Shown: positions 35,553-43,322 of the stretch, in pieces
How the letters are laid out: each line of letters opens with the position of its first letter
How positions within the stretch are numbered: the stretch's first letter is position 1
Origin: Deinococcus metalli
GTDB taxonomy: Bacteria > Deinococcota > Deinococci > Deinococcales > Deinococcaceae
NCBI RefSeq assembly: GCF_014201805.1
Contig: NZ_JACHFK010000004.1
Span: 186,001-250,000 of the forward strand
Direction of reading: 5' to 3'
Length of the DNA: 64,000 nucleotides
The notes under the pieces: generated by a model
Databases searched by the model: none
What the model saw: the letters and a program-made list of their open reading frames with translations, nothing else
Told to the model about the DNA's origin: nothing
Program-made: the position numbers and the translations under genes

Positions 35553-35599
35553 GCCCGCTCCTGCGCGGCGGAAACGGAAAGGACGGTCGGCCGGTTCAT
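35549..35599 (-). CDS. 16-residue leader peptide coupled to dppB
   Basis: ATG 35599 is preceded by GGAGGAAGC, the best ribosome site in this operon, and opens a 16-codon frame (MNRPTVLSVSAAQERA). Its TGA overlaps the dppB ATG (ATGA). The dppB start has only GCAGGAGCGG inside the leader as a ribosome site, so ribosomes finishing the leader probably reinitiate at dppB. The peptide has no run of a single amino acid, so classic attenuation is not indicated. Confidence 0.6.
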   Translation of the reverse strand: MNRPTVLSVSAAQERA

Positions 35600-35628
35600 G
35601 CTTCCTCCGGGTGGGTGAAGTGGGGGCG

Positions 35629-36165
35629 TCACAGCAGGCGGGGCGTGCCGACCCACAGCAGCAACGTGTCGGTGTCGCCGGGATTGGCCCAGGTGTGCGG
35701 CGTGGTGCTGGGATGGTGCGCGCTGTCTCCTGGGCCGAGTTCGTGGTGCTCGGACCCGACCGTCAGGCGCAGGTGCCCCTGCAGGACGTGCACGAACTCC
35801 TCGCCGAGGTGGCTGTTCGGATCGGACGTGAACCCGGGGTGGATACAGATCAGCAGGGGTTCGAGGTTCAGGTCGCCGCCCTGCCCGGCAAGGCTCTCGA
35901 CGCGGTAGGGCAGCTCCTGGAAGTGCAGGACGTTGCCGGCGCCCCGGCGGGTCACGCTGGTGTGCGGCGTGTCGTCGGGCACGAAGTAGGTGAGGGTGAC
36001 ACCCAGCGCCCGCGCGATGGACGCCAGGGAGGTCACGGTGGGATTGGCCTGGTGCCGCTCGATCTGCGACAGGTACGGCACGGACAGGCCGCTGCCGGCA
36101 CTGACGTCCTTGAGGGTGAGGCTGAGGTGACGTCGTCTCGCACGAATTCTGGACCCTAGCTGCAT
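35629..36165 (-). CDS. XRE-cupin transcriptional regulator
   Basis: A 178-residue regulator. The N-terminal HTH_3 domain (RIRARRRHLSLTLKDVSAGSGLSVPYLSQIERHQANPTV) is followed by a cupin domain (about 95-175) with EEFVHVLQGHL and PGDSAHHPSTTPHTW. Such XRE-cupin proteins repress or activate transport and catabolic operons for amino acids, polyamines or other small molecules sensed by the cupin. AGGAGGGG precedes ATG 36165. It is the first gene of the dpp-type operon, 29 bp ahead of the leader peptide, so it is likely autoregulating. AT-rich promoter-like sequence lies at 36180-36215. Confidence 0.88.
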   Translation of the reverse strand: MQLGSRIRARRRHLSLTLKDVSAGSGLSVPYLSQIERHQANPTVTSLASIARALGVTLTYFVPDDTPHTSVTRRGAGNVLHFQELPYRVESLAGQGGDLNLEPLLICIHPGFTSDPNSHLGEEFVHVLQGHLRLTVGSEHHELGPGDSAHHPSTTPHTWANPGDTDTLLLWVGTPRLL

Positions 36166-36344
36166 CACCCCTCCTGTTGAGATGAGCCACCGTATCAGAA
36201 AAATTATGATCGCGGTTCGCGGGCGCTGGACAGGTCCGCGGCCGGGGAAGTGCCAAGGCCACTTCACGCCGCTCTGGTCGTCCTGACAGACACGCGGCGC
36301 ATGGTGGACGGGACCGCCACCCCACCCGAACCCAGGAGGCCCCG

Positions 36345-36509
36345 ATGACCCAGCCCCCCCAGGCGCCGCAGTCCGGCGTCGTTCCGTCCGACCACCAGCC
36401 CGACAAGACGCCGGCACCGGAAACGCCCACCACCGATACGCCGGAACAGACGCCCAGGCCGGAGCACCACGGCCGGCCCAGCGACGACAGCGATCCCGGG
36501 CACAGCTGA
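36345..36509 (+). CDS. Small proline-rich hydrophilic protein
   Basis: A 54-residue frame starting at ATG 36345, 5 bp behind a perfect AGGAGG. The product (MTQPPQAPQSGVVPSDHQPD and on) is rich in Pro, Asp, His and Thr with no hydrophobic segment, so it is probably disordered. It is too short for family assignment. The strong ribosome site supports translation. It sits between the divergent regulator operon and a small hypothetical gene. Confidence 0.5.
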   Translation: MTQPPQAPQSGVVPSDHQPDKTPAPETPTTDTPEQTPRPEHHGRPSDDSDPGHS

Positions 36510-36640
36510 GCGGGGCACGCTGCTCGCCGGCGACCAGTGAGACCGGCGAGACCGTTAGGCCACCTTCATGGACGGCCCCGCGTCTTGAGGAAGCCTTGGG
36601 CCGAAGCGCCCTGTCACCGGGCGGACGCTACGGTGCGGCG

Positions 36641-36901
36641 ATGCACGAGGAACCCGTCCCGCTCACCGAGGTCCTGATGGCCCTGTCCGTGCACGACGGC
36701 AAGGGCATCATGCGGGCGCTGCGGCTGGGCGCGACCCTGACATGCCGGCGGCGCCACCTGCCGGGCGGCGTGATGTATGTCATGCACGGCCGGGTGGGTG
36801 AGGACGCCGTCACGACGCGCGAGCACCGGTCACTGGGCCAGGACCTCATGACAGACCTGAATGTCCGGCTCGAGCCCTACCTGCGCCGCGACATCCTCTG
36901 A
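36641..36901 (+). CDS. Small hypothetical protein
   Basis: An 86-residue soluble protein (MHEEPVPLTEVLMALSVHDG and onward). Two predicted helices flank a beta-like LGATLTCRRRHLPGGVMYVMHG segment. Deinococcus genomes have many such small unknowns. ATG 36641 is chosen as the first ATG after low-complexity upstream codons. The ribosome site is weak. Convergent with the GNAT gene 15 bp away. Confidence 0.55.
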   Translation: MHEEPVPLTEVLMALSVHDGKGIMRALRLGATLTCRRRHLPGGVMYVMHGRVGEDAVTTREHRSLGQDLMTDLNVRLEPYLRRDIL

Positions 36902-36916
36902 GAAGCGCGGCTGGCG

Positions 36917-37429
36917 TCAGTCCGGTCCGACGGGGGCCATTTCTGCATCCTGACCGGCTGCCAGCGCGGTCAGGGCGCCCCAGTCCAGGCCGTAGTCCAC
37001 CCAGACCGGATTGGCGTGGGCACCGAGGCGCTCGTAGAAGCGGCGGCCGGACGTGTTCCATTCGGCCACCGCCCATTTCATCGCGTCACAGCCGCGCCGT
37101 ACGGCCTCTTCGGCCGCAGCGCGCATCAGGCGCTCGCCGAGCTGCTGACCGCGCGCGTCGTCCCGGACGTAGAGCTCCTTCATGTACAGCGTCGGCCGCG
37201 CGGTCGCCGTGAATGGAATGACGTAGTACACCAGCGTGCCCAGCAACTCGCCGCCCCGCTCCGCGACAAGGGCGTGGAAGTCGGGCGGTGCCTGCCGGAA
37301 GCCCTGCTGAAGCAGCACGTCCTCCGTGACCGCGAAGACGTCGATGTACTGCTCGAAGACTGCGAGGCCGCGCATCAGGGGCAGGAGGCGGGGGATGTCG
37401 TGCTCGGTGGCGTGCCGGATGGTGGTCAT
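36917..37429 (-). CDS. GNAT-family N-acetyltransferase
   Basis: A 170-residue acetyltransferase. The acetyl-CoA-binding motif A is visible as LYVRDDARGQQLGERLMRAAAEEAV, with the core strand TLYMKELYV before it and ERLGAHANPVWVDYGL near the end. The layout matches the diamine/spermidine acetyltransferase-like branch (HDIPRLLPLMRGLAVFEQY at the start). It transfers acetyl from acetyl-CoA to an amine; the acceptor is unknown. GGAGGAG precedes ATG 37429. Confidence 0.88.
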   Translation of the reverse strand: MTTIRHATEHDIPRLLPLMRGLAVFEQYIDVFAVTEDVLLQQGFRQAPPDFHALVAERGGELLGTLVYYVIPFTATARPTLYMKELYVRDDARGQQLGERLMRAAAEEAVRRGCDAMKWAVAEWNTSGRRFYERLGAHANPVWVDYGLDWGALTALAAGQDAEMAPVGPD

Positions 37430-37714
37430 GGAACTCCTCCTGGGGGACGTGGACTCCCGCATGGGGCCATGCTGCGCGGCCCCGTCTCCGGCGCACAGGG
37501 CCACTTCCCACCGCGGCAGTGGGGCCACAGGCAGGGGGCGCCGCACAGGGAAGTGGACCTGGCACCCGGCATGAAAGTGGCCCTTCGTGGCGGGCCACCT
37601 ACCCGGCATGCTTGGAGGCAGCCCACACGTGGCCCACGAGGACTCCATGACTGAACGCCATCCCTACGCTTTCCAATCCCCCACGCCCACCTGCCGGACC
37701 GGGACGGGACGCGC

Positions 37715-38428
37715 ATGACCGGGGATACCTCCCCCGCCCTGCACGTGAGTCCGGCCGTCGCCGGGCGCTTCCCGGGCTACCACGGCCTCGTCGTGTTCGC
37801 CCACGGCATTCAGGGCGGCCCAAGCGACGAGCGGAGCGCGGCGTGGCTGCGGACTGCCGAGGCGCACGCCCGCGCAGCGTTCGGTGCGTCGGCGCCTGCC
37901 GAGCATCCCCATCTGGCGGCGTGGCGGGACGCGTTCCGCGCATTCGGCGTCAAGCCCCAGCGCATGCTGAATTCCGCCGAGGCCCTGATCTCCCGCGTGG
38001 TGAAGGGCGGAGAGTTGCCGGCCATCAATCGTCTCGTGGACGCTTACAACGCCGTGAGCGTGCAGTTTGCGGTGCCGTGCGGCGGCGAGGACCTTGCGCG
38101 CGTGGTTGGGGACGTGATCCTGACAGTCGCTGACGGCGACGAGCCCTTCGAGACTGTCAGGGACGGCGCGCCGTTCATCGACCACCCCGCGCCGGGCGAG
38201 GTGGTGTGGGCCGACGCCGCGGGCGTGACATGCCGGGCATGGAACTGGCGCCAGGGCACCCGCACCCGCCTGACAGACACCACGACGGCCGCGTACTTCC
38301 TGTTCGACGCCCTGCCTCCCGTGACCCGCGCTGACCTGGACCGGGCCGCCGACACGCTGGAGGCCATGCTCCGGACGCTATCGCCCGGCTGCACCACCCA
38401 GCGCACCTACATCGGCGCCGGGAGCTGA
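37715..38428 (+). CDS. B3/B4 tRNA-binding-domain protein
   Basis: A 237-residue protein consisting of a B3/4 domain as in the phenylalanyl-tRNA synthetase beta chain: WRDAFRAFGVKPQRMLNSAEALISRVVKGGELPAINRLVDAYNAVSVQFAVPCGGEDL. Stand-alone versions occur in many bacteria and are thought to edit or bind misacylated tRNA or an amino acid, without direct proof for most. No neighbouring translation gene. Confidence 0.85.
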   Translation: MTGDTSPALHVSPAVAGRFPGYHGLVVFAHGIQGGPSDERSAAWLRTAEAHARAAFGASAPAEHPHLAAWRDAFRAFGVKPQRMLNSAEALISRVVKGGELPAINRLVDAYNAVSVQFAVPCGGEDLARVVGDVILTVADGDEPFETVRDGAPFIDHPAPGEVVWADAAGVTCRAWNWRQGTRTRLTDTTTAAYFLFDALPPVTRADLDRAADTLEAMLRTLSPGCTTQRTYIGAGS

Positions 38429-38429
38429 G

Positions 38430-38720
38430 GCGGGAAGCCCGCAGGTGGCGGCGCTGCTACTCGCCCTCCCACCGGACATCGTCAAGCTCGACCGGGGACT
38501 GGTGCGCGATGTCCACGAACACGCCGGGCAGACCCTGCGTATCCGCAACATGGTCGGGTTCGCCGCCCACAGCGGCCTGCGGGTGATCGCAGAGGGTGTC
38601 GAGACCGTGGCCGGGGCCAGGACGTAGGCCGCCAGGTCACGCTGTTGCTCGCGCGGCCAGGCTTCGAGTCGCTGCCCGCGGTACCGGACGACGTGATCGC
38701 GGCGTGCCAAGGACAACCAT
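38430..38720 (+). pseudogene. EAL-domain (c-di-GMP phosphodiesterase) fragment
   Basis: The frame from 38445 reads PPDIVKLDRGLVRDVHEHAG and then GLRVIAEGVETVAG, matching the DxxKLD/R and AEGVE motifs of EAL domains. It stops at 38627. In a neighbouring frame LLLARPGF continues the expected end of an EAL domain. The EAL motif itself and the first half of the domain are missing, so this is a truncated, frameshifted remnant. Confidence 0.65.
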
Positions 38721-38932
38721 CCGGCTCTGCGTACCGAACCTGGCTATGTTCGTATGCCCGCTGTGAGTAGCGGATTGCCTATGATCCTGGGGACCCGCAC
38801 GAGCCCTGTCTGCACCCGAGCTTCCCGCCTCCTCACTCCACTTCCCCGGACGGCAGCGATCTTGACGAACCCACACACCGGCTTTGGCTCCCCGAGACGA
38901 CACTCGCCCGCACCGGTGTCACGGACCGCCGC

Positions 38933-39745
38933 ATGACGGTCACCCTCGCCGCGCTGTACATCTACCCCGTCAAGTCCTGCGCCGAGGTGCGGCTCGACGC
39001 GGCGCGGGCCGAACCGCGCGGGCTGGCCGGCGACCGCCGCTGGGCGCTGGTCGGACCGGACGGCCGCCTTCTCACCCAGCGCGAGCTGCCGCGCATGCGA
39101 CTGATAGAGCCCGTGTGGGACGGCACGCTGCGCGGCCTGCGGGCGCCGGGCCTCCCGGACCTGCCGCTGCCCGCTGAGGCGACCGGCCCGCGCGTCCCGG
39201 CCACGCTGTGGGGTGAGGCCATCGGCGGCCTGCGGGTCTCCCCCGAAGCTGAGGCGTGGCTGGAGGCGTTCCTGGACGCACCGTGCGATCTGGTGGCCCT
39301 GCCGGCCGATGCGTCGCGCTGGCAGGAGGGCAAACCGTTCCGCGCGCCGCTCGGGTACGCGGACGGCAACCCCTACCACCTGATCTCCACGACCTCACTC
39401 GACACGCTTGGGGACGCGTCGCGCTCGCCGCTCGACTTCCGCCCGAACCTCGTGGTGGAGGGCGCACTTCCCTTCGCGGAGGACGGCTGGCGCCGCGTGC
39501 AGGTGGGTCCGGTCGGGTTCCAGGTGGTCGAGTCCTGCGCGCGGTGCAGCGTCGTGAACGTCGATCCGGGCGGGCGGATGACGGCCGAGCCGCTGCGCAC
39601 GCTGGCCCGGCATCGCCGGCGGGGCCACGCCATCCTGTTCGGGCAGCACCTCATCCTGGAGGGCACGCCCGGCCTGACGTTGACTGTCGGGGATTCGGTG
39701 ACGGTGCTCGACTGGTCGCCTGAACCCAACCCGTCCTACGGCTGA
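38933..39745 (+). CDS. MOSC-domain protein (YcbX/mARC-like)
   Basis: A 270-residue protein. The N-terminal MOSC_N beta-barrel (LAALYIYPVKSCAEVRLDAARAEPRGLAGDRRWALV) is followed by a C-terminal MOSC domain with the conserved Cys in FQVVESCARCSVVNVDP that ligates molybdenum cofactor in YcbX/mARC. Relatives reduce N-hydroxylated compounds. The Cys motif and length fit an active molybdoenzyme. It lies next to the molybdate-uptake locus about 150 bp downstream. Confidence 0.85.
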   Translation: MTVTLAALYIYPVKSCAEVRLDAARAEPRGLAGDRRWALVGPDGRLLTQRELPRMRLIEPVWDGTLRGLRAPGLPDLPLPAEATGPRVPATLWGEAIGGLRVSPEAEAWLEAFLDAPCDLVALPADASRWQEGKPFRAPLGYADGNPYHLISTTSLDTLGDASRSPLDFRPNLVVEGALPFAEDGWRRVQVGPVGFQVVESCARCSVVNVDPGGRMTAEPLRTLARHRRRGHAILFGQHLILEGTPGLTLTVGDSVTVLDWSPEPNPSYG

Positions 39746-39865
39746 CGCCCACCCGGCGAGCACCGGACGCCCGGGCACCGCTGGAGCAACCGCTTCCCAA
39801 GGGTCAGCCAGGTCGGTCCCCAGCGGACCGGTCGTGATCAGGGCGCCGCAGCATGTCGCGTCACG

Positions 39866-39894
39866 TTGACGTCACGTCGTCTCCGGTTTACCTT
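39866..39894 (+). promoter_or_regulatory. Leaderless promoter of the molybdate locus
   Basis: TTGACG (39866-39871), a 17-bp spacer, TACCTT (39889-39894), then 6 bp to ATG 39901. Both box spacing and start distance fit a sigma-A leaderless promoter, and they exclude the earlier in-frame ATG at 39853. Confidence 0.7.
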
Positions 39895-39900
39895 CAGGGC

Positions 39901-41043
39901 ATGCCCTCCCCCGTCCACAGCGCCGCGCCGCTGCGTTGTCAGGTGCGCGCGCGCCGCGAGGCGCTACATCTGCGGCCCACCGAACTGGCGGCGCAGTGCG
40001 GCATCACCCGGCAGGCACTGCACTCCATCGAGACCGGCGCGTATGCGCCGAACACCGTGGTGGCCCTGCGGCTCGCGCACGCGCTGTCGTGCCGGGTGGA
40101 AGACCTGTTCACGCTGGCCGAGGGCACCGTGACGGCCCGCGTGGTCGGAGTGCCGCCTTCGGAGGGCAGCCGCGTGCAGCTCGCGTGGGTGGGCGAGCGC
40201 CTGCTGGCCTTCCCCGTGACGGGCGAGGCCGGGTGGAGCCAGCCCGCCGACGGCACCTTCACGACGCCGCACGGACTGTCGGCCGGGCACGTCGCGGTGC
40301 GCCCCTTTGCCGACCACGGGCAGGCCCGCCGCACGGCTGTGCTGGTCGGGTGCGATCCCTCGCTGGGCGTCGCGGCGAGCCACGTCGGGCGGCACCATCC
40401 GGACACGCGGCTGCTGTGGCAGTCGGCGTCCAGTTCGCGTGCTCTGGGGGCGCTGGCCCGCGGCGAGGCGCACGCCGCCGGCATTCACCTGTGGGACGCA
40501 CGGTCCGGCGTGTCCAATGTCCCCTTCGTGGAGCGCGAGCTGCCCGGCCGGCGAGTGCACGTGTACACGCTGTGGTCATGGGAGCAGGGCCTGCTGGTCG
40601 CGCGGGGCAATCCGCACGGCATCCAGGGGGTGCGAGACCTCACCAGGCCGGACCTGCGCCTGGTGAACCGGGAGCGCGGCTCGGGCAGCCGGGTGCTGCT
40701 GGACGCGTGGCTGGCCGGGCTGAACCTGCCTGGCACCGAGCGCCGCCGGCTGCCCGGCTACCGCGACGAGGCCGGCAGCCACCTGGAGGCTGCGGGGCTG
40801 GTGGCGGCCGGCGCGGCCCACGTGGCGCCGGGGCCGCGCTCGGCGGCGCTGGCGCTGGGGCTGGAGTTCGTTCCCGTGCAGACCGAGCGCTTCGACTTGG
40901 CGGTGCCGGACGAGCACGTGACCCATCCGGCCATCACGGCGCTGATCGCCGTGGTGCAGCACCCCACCTTCCGCGCCGAGATCGCGTCGCTGGGCGGCTA
41001 CGACCCGTCCCACGCCGGAGAGCACTGGCAGACCACTGGCTGA
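39901..41043 (+). CDS. HTH regulator with periplasmic-binding-protein-like sensor (molybdate-type)
   Basis: A 380-residue cytosolic one-component regulator. An XRE helix-turn-helix at residues about 10-70 (LRPTELAAQCGITRQALHSIETGAYAPNTVVALRLAHAL) is followed by a type-2 PBP-like domain (about 160-370) with the COG1910-like segments LVGCDPSLGV, AAGIHLWD, LVNRERGSGSRVLLD and GAAHVAPGPRSAA. It has no signal peptide, so the PBP domain senses its ligand in the cytoplasm. The following genes indicate molybdate or tungstate. Start fixed by the leaderless promoter. Confidence 0.88.
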   Translation: MPSPVHSAAPLRCQVRARREALHLRPTELAAQCGITRQALHSIETGAYAPNTVVALRLAHALSCRVEDLFTLAEGTVTARVVGVPPSEGSRVQLAWVGERLLAFPVTGEAGWSQPADGTFTTPHGLSAGHVAVRPFADHGQARRTAVLVGCDPSLGVAASHVGRHHPDTRLLWQSASSSRALGALARGEAHAAGIHLWDARSGVSNVPFVERELPGRRVHVYTLWSWEQGLLVARGNPHGIQGVRDLTRPDLRLVNRERGSGSRVLLDAWLAGLNLPGTERRRLPGYRDEAGSHLEAAGLVAAGAAHVAPGPRSAALALGLEFVPVQTERFDLAVPDEHVTHPAITALIAVVQHPTFRAEIASLGGYDPSHAGEHWQTTG

Positions 41044-41084
41044 CGTCTCCACCGCCTTCCGTTCCGCTTCCCCTTGGAGGTCAC

Positions 41085-41846
41085 ATGCTCAGAACCGTCA
41101 CGCTCACCGCCCTGCTGCTCACCGTCGGCAGCGCCTCGGCCGCCACCCTGACGGTGTTCGCCGCCGCGTCGCTGACCGATGCCTTCACCGAGGTCGGCAG
41201 GGCCTTTGACGCCCAGACGGGCAACACGACCACCTTCAGCTTCGCCGGCTCGCAGGCGCTGCGCACGCAGCTCGAGAACGGCGCGAAGGCGGACGTGTAC
41301 GCCAGCGCCAACGACGCCCAGTACACCCCGCTGGTCACGAAGGGCATGGTGGCGGCCGGACAGCCCTTTGTACGCAACCGCCTGACCCTGATCGCGCCGA
41401 AGAGCAATCCGGCCCTCCAGACCCTGGCGGATCTCGCCAAGCCCGGCCTGAAACTCGTGATCGCGGACAAGACCGTGCCGGTCGGGGACTACACCCGGCG
41501 GATGCTGGGTGCCATCGACAGGTCCAACGCGTATGGCAGGGACTTTTCGGCGCGCGTGCTGAGAAACGTCGTCAGCGAGGAGACGAACGTGCGGCAGGTG
41601 GCCCTCAAGGTGCAGCTGGGCGAGGCCGACGCGGCCGTCGTGTACGCCACGGACGTGACGCCCACCCTCCGGCCGCTGGTGCGCGTGATCGCCCTGCCCA
41701 GCCGCTTCAACCAGAGCGCAACCTACCCCATCGGGGTGCTCCGGGCGTCCGCGAGTCCCGACGCGGCCCAGGCCTTCGTGACCTTCGTGAAATCCGCCGC
41801 GGGCCAGCAGATCCTGAAGAAGTGGGGCTTCCTCAGCCCGCAGTGA
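41085..41846 (+). CDS. modA: Molybdate-binding protein ModA
   Basis: A 253-residue exported substrate-binding protein. The signal peptide ends in GSASA, followed by LTVFAAASLTDAFTEVGRAF, SFAGSQALRTQLENGAKADVYASA and EADAAVVYATDV, the ModA pattern that binds MoO4 or WO4 oxyanions. TTGGAGG precedes ATG 41085, 41 bp after the regulator gene. Length is normal. Confidence 0.92.
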   Translation: MLRTVTLTALLLTVGSASAATLTVFAAASLTDAFTEVGRAFDAQTGNTTTFSFAGSQALRTQLENGAKADVYASANDAQYTPLVTKGMVAAGQPFVRNRLTLIAPKSNPALQTLADLAKPGLKLVIADKTVPVGDYTRRMLGAIDRSNAYGRDFSARVLRNVVSEETNVRQVALKVQLGEADAAVVYATDVTPTLRPLVRVIALPSRFNQSATYPIGVLRASASPDAAQAFVTFVKSAAGQQILKKWGFLSPQ

Positions 41847-41891
41847 CCCGCGCCGCCCCCGCCCTCGCCGCCGTCCCCAAGGAGTTCCGCC

Positions 41892-42101
41892 ATGCGAATC
41901 AGCGCCCGCAACACCCTGACCGGCGCCGTCAAGACCATCACCCTCGGCGAGGTCAACGCCGAGATCGTCCTGGACCTCGGCAATGGCGTGGAACTGACCT
42001 CCACCATCACCCGCCACTCCGCCGAGCGGCTGGGCCTCGCGGTGGGCACGGCCGCGCACGCAGTCATCAAGTCCAGCGACGTGATGATCGGAGTGGACTG
42101 A
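41892..42101 (+). CDS. mop: Mop-type molybdate-binding (single TOBE) protein
   Basis: A 69-residue small cytosolic protein that is a single TOBE/Mop domain: ISARNTLTGAVKTITLGEVNAEIVLDLGNG and AVIKSSDVMIGVD. Mop proteins assemble as hexamers that store or buffer molybdate. AAGGAG precedes ATG 41892. The domain normally also forms the tail of ModC, absent here. It lies 45 bp behind modA and 1 bp before the broken gene that follows. Confidence 0.9.
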   Translation: MRISARNTLTGAVKTITLGEVNAEIVLDLGNGVELTSTITRHSAERLGLAVGTAAHAVIKSSDVMIGVD

Positions 42102-42102
42102 C

Positions 42103-42460
42103 GTGCGCCGCGCCGTGACCGCCCTGGTGGTGGGCACCCTGCTCCTCGGCCCGGCCGGCGCCCTTGACGACCGCAAGCCCTCCGGCCGAGGTGCAGGTCC
42201 AGCTGACGACCCCGCGCACCCTGCTCCTGGCCGACCTTCAGGCCATACCCAGCCACGACGTCACCCTGACATACACGGTGGGCCACAGCGTGACCCACAC
42301 CTTCAAAGGCGCGCTGCTGAGCGACGTGCTGGCGCGCGGGGCCGACGGGTACGCCGCCGTGTTCTCCTGGGGCGAACTCGATCCGGGCTCCGGGAACCGC
42401 AACATGCTGCCCGCCTACCGGCAGGACGGCCAGCTCCTGCCGACCGCCCCACGGCCGGAG
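42103..42460 (+). pseudogene. Broken exported molybdopterin-oxidoreductase-like gene
   Basis: GTG 42103 opens a signal peptide (RRAVTALVVGTLLLGPAGA). The mature part continues only in another frame: PPAEVQVQLTTPRTLLLADLQ, VTHTFKGALLSDVLARG and AVFSWGELDPGSGNRNMLPAYRQDGQ. A one-base shift lies near 42158-42170. The C-terminal part of the family (the basic GGRxVxNVxRI stretch) is missing because the sequence passes straight into modB. The motif set resembles small sulfite-oxidase-like molybdopterin-binding domains found next to mod genes. Frameshifted and truncated, so probably dead. Confidence 0.7.
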
Positions 42461-42461
42461 C

Positions 42462-43313
42462 GTGCCCTTGAACCACCCGCTGCGCCGCGCGGGCACGCCC
42501 GCCCGTGGGGGTCGGCGCCGGCCGGGCCGTCCCCGCACCTCGGCCGTGCCGGCCCTGCTGAGTGTGGTCATGGCGGCGTTCCTGCTGCTGCCCACGCTGG
42601 TGCTGCTCACGCGCGGCCTGACCGCAGACTTCTGGCCCACGCTGGGCAGCCGGGCCGTCACGGACGCCCTGCGCGTCAGCGCGCTCACCACGGGCGCCAC
42701 CCTGCTCCTGACCATCCTGCTGGTCACGCCGGTGGCGTATCTGCTGGCCCGCTCGCGCTTTCCCGGCCGCACCGTGCTGGACACGCTGCTCGACCTGCCG
42801 ATCGTGCTCCCGCCAGTGGTGGCGGGCGTGGGCCTGCTGCTGACCTTCGGACGCAGCGGCCTGCTCGGCCCGCCCCTGGAAGTCGCCGGCATCGGGCTTG
42901 CCTTCTCGCCGGCCGCGGTGGTGATGGCGCAGCTCTTCACGTCCGCGCCGTTCTACCTCCGCACCGCGAAGGCTGGATTCGCCGCCATCGACCGCGAGGT
43001 GGAGGCGGCCGCCCGCACGGACGGCGCGGACGCGTGGGGCGTCTTCCGATGGATCACGTGGCCCCTCGCGTTCCCCTTCCTCCTCGAGGGCCTCGTGCTC
43101 ACGTGGGCACGCGCCCTCGGAGAGTTCGGCGCCACCATCCTCTTCGCCGGCTCCCTCCAGGGCAAGACCCGCACCATCACCCTCGCCATCTACGGCGCCC
43201 TCGAATCCGACCTCGCCCCGGCGCTGGTCCTCTCCGCCGTCATGGTGCTGGTGTCCTTCGCCGTCCTGCTCACCGTCCGCCTCCTCGCGGCCCGGCGACC
43301 CGACACCGCCTGA
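42462..43313 (+). CDS. modB: Molybdate ABC permease ModB
   Basis: A 283-residue inner-membrane permease with five to six helices. The EAA loop VEAAARTDGADAWGVFRWITWPLAFPF and the end motif GEFGATILFAGSLQGKTRTI are typical of ModB. The first 25 residues are basic and Pro-rich and derive from sequence that overlaps the decayed gene, so the true start may be later (GTG 42462, TTG 42468 or beyond). No modC follows; the next gene is on the other strand. Confidence 0.88.
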   Translation: MPLNHPLRRAGTPARGGRRRPGRPRTSAVPALLSVVMAAFLLLPTLVLLTRGLTADFWPTLGSRAVTDALRVSALTTGATLLLTILLVTPVAYLLARSRFPGRTVLDTLLDLPIVLPPVVAGVGLLLTFGRSGLLGPPLEVAGIGLAFSPAAVVMAQLFTSAPFYLRTAKAGFAAIDREVEAAARTDGADAWGVFRWITWPLAFPFLLEGLVLTWARALGEFGATILFAGSLQGKTRTITLAIYGALESDLAPALVLSAVMVLVSFAVLLTVRLLAARRPDTA

Positions 43314-43322
43314 GCGCGGCGC

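Noticed and set aside
39853..39900. Earlier in-frame ATG for the molybdate-type regulator
   Set aside because: It would place the start upstream of the TTGACG/TACCTT promoter. The leaderless start at 39901 fits the promoter exactly.
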